From positions 1 through 21,100 of the forward strand of contig JAYMTF010001833.1 in the NCBI GenBank assembly GCA_036897485.1: a stretch of DNA of 21,100 nt, written 5' to 3'. The stretch comes from Pelargonium nanum. Its lineage: Eukaryota; Streptophyta; Magnoliopsida; Geraniales; Geraniaceae. Position numbers and translations under genes: made by a program. The notes beneath the pieces were generated by a model, which was given only the letters and a program-made list of their open reading frames with translations, was not told the origin of the DNA and did not search any database. Of this stretch, positions 19,177 through 21,100 are shown one piece after another (positions within the stretch are counted from its first letter, which is position 1; each line of letters opens with the position of its first letter).

Positions 19177-19788
19177 GGGTTGAATGTTTATAGAATTCCT
19201 TGACTTGTTTTCATTTTATAATTGACCTTTAATCTCCGTTTCCACTATTTTTTACCATGCACTTAAGATTTTATAGTTGACCTTTAGTCATTTCGACTTG
19301 ATATAGCTGGTCGCAGGCCACGTCAGAGGTTTCGGCGGAGGAAGCGAATGAGTGTTTCATGATATTCAACGCCGCCTTCGACGAAGCGTACCGGAAACAG
19401 TTCTCATGGGTCATTTCAGGCATGAAACTCCGAGACGATATCAAGTACTCGCAGGCGAAGAAACATGTGTCGGCGTACCGGGTTATGTGTAGAAATATCA
19501 GATTCCGTTAGGGAGGCAAATGGGGCCAGTGAAATAAAAAAAAAACAACTTGTTTGTGAAATGGTTGTGAAATTAAAGCTTTGTAGTGAAAGGAAAACTC
19601 ATGTGAACCATTTTGTTGCTGGAGGTGGACATTTGCTTACATGTCGGTGCACAATTAGCTACATCAGGTCAATAGGACTAAATTGTAAAAAAAAAATGTA
19701 AGTTCAGGGTCGAAAATGAGTGAAAACAGATATTAGGGGCCAAATTCAAAATGAAAACAAGTTCAAGAAGTCTAGAAACATCTCACTC
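19177..19788. mobile_element. Second Mutator-like element with captured exon (Pack-MULE-like), about 612 bp, degraded
   Basis: Seen: the left arm (about 19177-19310, GGGTTGAATGTTTATAG..GACTTGTTTTCATTTT) pairs inversely with the right arm (about 19660-19788, which read backwards has GATGTTTCTAG..AACTTGTTTTCATTTT). Both arms then share AAT.TGACC.TTAAT.TC.GTTT.CACT, a TTTTA.A.TT...TGACC stretch and GACYTGATRTAGCT. Flanking 9-mers TATCGATAA (left) and TATCAAATA (right) agree at six of nine positions, a possible worn target-site duplication. The arms also align with those of the element at 10666-11510. No transposase. The centre is GC-richer and carries an EXO70-like exon piece. Confidence 0.65.
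19317..19511 (+). pseudogene. Captured exon fragment resembling the C-terminus of an EXO70 exocyst subunit
   Basis: An open frame from 19317 to the TAG at 19509-19511 encodes about 64 residues including FNAAFDEAYRKQFSW, MKLRDDIKYS and KKHVSAYR. Known: EXO70 proteins, exocyst subunits that tether secretory vesicles, have near their C-terminus a pattern of the form FN..FEE.YR.Q..W.v.d..LRddlr.s...kv..AYR.f. Spacing and key residues (FN, F-E, YR-Q, W, LR-D, AYR) fit. The usual C-terminal extension is absent, and there is no promoter or upstream domain. The fragment is bounded by transposon arms. Assignment rests on motif similarity; a search would settle it. Confidence 0.55.
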
Positions 19789-20595
19789 TATCAAATATCA
19801 ATAGTTCAAAACTTAAAAGTAAGAAATTGTAATCGAGCATTTCCAAACCTTAATATTACTACTTTTATACCTATTTTGAAATTCCTTGGTCCGCTTGCCT
19901 CATGGACGCGTGGTGATGGTTGATTGGTTTTTGCGTGTAAAATAGAAGTTATAAAAATAAATATGTAAAAAAAAATATCAACTACAATCTGAGATTTAGT
20001 CAAACGAACGAGTAAATATTACGTTACAATTTAATGAGTTATGTATGTCTTGACTATGACTATATACTCTTTTAAAAAGCATATTGCAATAGCTCAAGTC
20101 ATTTTCATCTATTATAAATCCACTTATCATATATATCCTACCTTCAAATTTGAATTGGGACCAAACATACCAATTAAGGAAAGTCTTAACTATAGAACAC
20201 CTTAATAAATCAATTTACTAATAAAAACCATATATTACATATTAATTTGCAACATTAGTATATACTATAAAGTACATCCATTTATGTTCCATGCATATCA
20301 ATCAATTAAAATCATGTCACATCACATAAAATCATCAAGCAATTGCAAATCCATAAAAACATATATATAGTCAAATCAAATAAAAACCCTAATTATTTAA
20401 AAAAAAGAAACCAACATTCCAAATAGGTCCACAAACACAACAAACATTCCATAAAGCTAAGAAGCCAAATGGAGAATTTAGGGTACACACATGATCAATG
20501 TAACAATAATAAAGAAGAGCCTGAAGTTCAATGAAGAAACCAAATCAAAGAAACTACTGAAATGACCGATTTACCCCAACCTAGGGTTTGGTTGC
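19789..20595. other. AT-rich intergenic DNA, including the 3' UTR of the next minus-strand gene
   Basis: No coding frame or element was seen. The AT content is high throughout. The end next to 20595 would carry the 3' UTR of the gene ending there; AATAAT/AATAAA-like words near 20503-20512 could serve polyadenylation on neither strand clearly. Confidence 0.4.
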
Positions 20596-21100
20596 TTAAA
20601 TGGTGAGCTGATTGATACCCCTCTGAGCAATCATCATCTCCATCAAATCCATCTCCCTATGGATTTGCCACGGCTTCTGTTCCTCCATCATCCCAAGAAA
20701 ACCAATCTCCGGCTTCTGCTCCGGCGCCGTCGCCGGCAGCATTCCTCTGCCGCCGAGCATGAAGCTACTTATCTCCGCCAAGTCCTGGAGGCTGTCGTCC
20801 ACCACCGACCCGCACGACGGCGCCAGCATCGACACGAAGCTCCCACTCTCATCGACGCCAGAGAAGACGCCGGAGTGATGATCATCGAAGACAGCGCCGC
20901 CGTGGTTGCTGCCGGCCCAGTCAGTAGTGCCGGAGTTGTAGTCGGAGCACTCCAGGTAGGTGCCGGCGTAGGGGTCCGGGATCATGTTGATGTCCACATT
21001 CTCGGCAGAAGTCATCGGAGCCTTGTTCTTGCGGTCGCCGGCGGTGGTCGGAGGTGAAGTGGTGACGGCGTTGATGTAGGACTGGAGGAGCAAGCCAGTT
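20596..21100 (-). CDS. C-terminal part of an unidentified acidic, low-complexity protein (partial, runs off the window)
   Basis: The minus-strand frame is open from the right edge to a TAA at 20596-20598, giving about 167 residues with strong GC-rich codon use that stands out from the AT-rich DNA beside it. The first residues visible are TGLLLQSYINAVTTSPP; then come Asp/Gly/Ser-rich stretches (DYNSGTTDWAGSNHGG, DDHHSGVFSGVDESG), SLQDLAEISSFMLGG and a Met/Glu-rich tail (EMDLMEMMIAQ) ending INQLTI. No catalytic or DNA-binding domain is visible. The composition resembles activation-type C-terminal regions of plant transcription factors, but that is only an impression. The start codon and any upstream exons are outside the window; the frame could also be the last exon. 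The overlapping plus-strand open frame (20659-21057) is a shadow caused by GC-rich codons. Confidence 0.7.
   Translation of the reverse strand, partial: TGLLLQSYINAVTTSPPTTAGDRKNKAPMTSAENVDINMIPDPYAGTYLECSDYNSGTTDWAGSNHGGAVFDDHHSGVFSGVDESGSFVSMLAPSCGSVVDDSLQDLAEISSFMLGGRGMLPATAPEQKPEIGFLGMMEEQKPWQIHREMDLMEMMIAQRGINQLTI

Noticed and set aside
20659-21057. Long plus-strand open frame opposite the partial gene at the right edge
   Set aside because: It is Arg/Val/His-rich and antisense to a frame with a natural stop and sensible composition; it is a shadow of GC-rich codons.

Overview
This is plant nuclear DNA, almost certainly from a eudicot. The genes have many short GT-AG introns, the intergenic DNA is AT-rich, and the mobile elements are plant types (Mutator-like elements, a SINE, a Helitron end, foldback repeats). 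The proteins look like eudicot homologues, possibly from a woody or rosid plant, but I cannot fix the family or species from the sequence.

Layout. 1-4166 is repeat-rich intergenic DNA: a Helitron 3' end, a foldback element at 1510-1977 and a poly(A)-tailed retroelement end near 3730. A single-exon gene for a small secreted peptide of the CLE type lies on the minus strand at 4167-4421. 4422-6076 is intergenic and contains a MITE-like insertion. 6077-9599 (minus) is a complete ten-exon gene for plastid anthranilate phosphoribosyltransferase, the second step of tryptophan synthesis from chorismate. 9600-11780 is the divergent promoter interval between this gene and the next. It holds an 845-bp Mutator-like element that has captured part of a host gene. 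11781-15288 (plus) is a complete three-exon gene for the catalytic subunit of tRNA m1A58 methyltransferase (TRM61/TRMT61A). Its 2.4-kb first intron is filled with repeats. About 300 bp downstream, at 15559-17088, lies a broken, intron-containing copy of a plastid phosphoenolpyruvate/phosphate translocator gene. 17089-20595 has no intact gene. It holds a SINE with a perfect target-site duplication and a second Mutator-like element carrying an EXO70-like exon fragment. 20596-21100 (minus) is the 3' end of an unidentified protein gene that continues beyond the window.

The two intact enzymes work in different pathways and share only a divergent promoter region. The most interesting structure is the pair of related Mutator-like elements (10666-11510 and 19177-19788). 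Their terminal inverted repeats are recognisably alike, yet each carries a different host exon fragment (DUF604 glycosyltransferase-like and EXO70-like). This is the Pack-MULE arrangement. The CLE-type peptide with an arginine in place of the usual proline at position 9 is the other item worth following.
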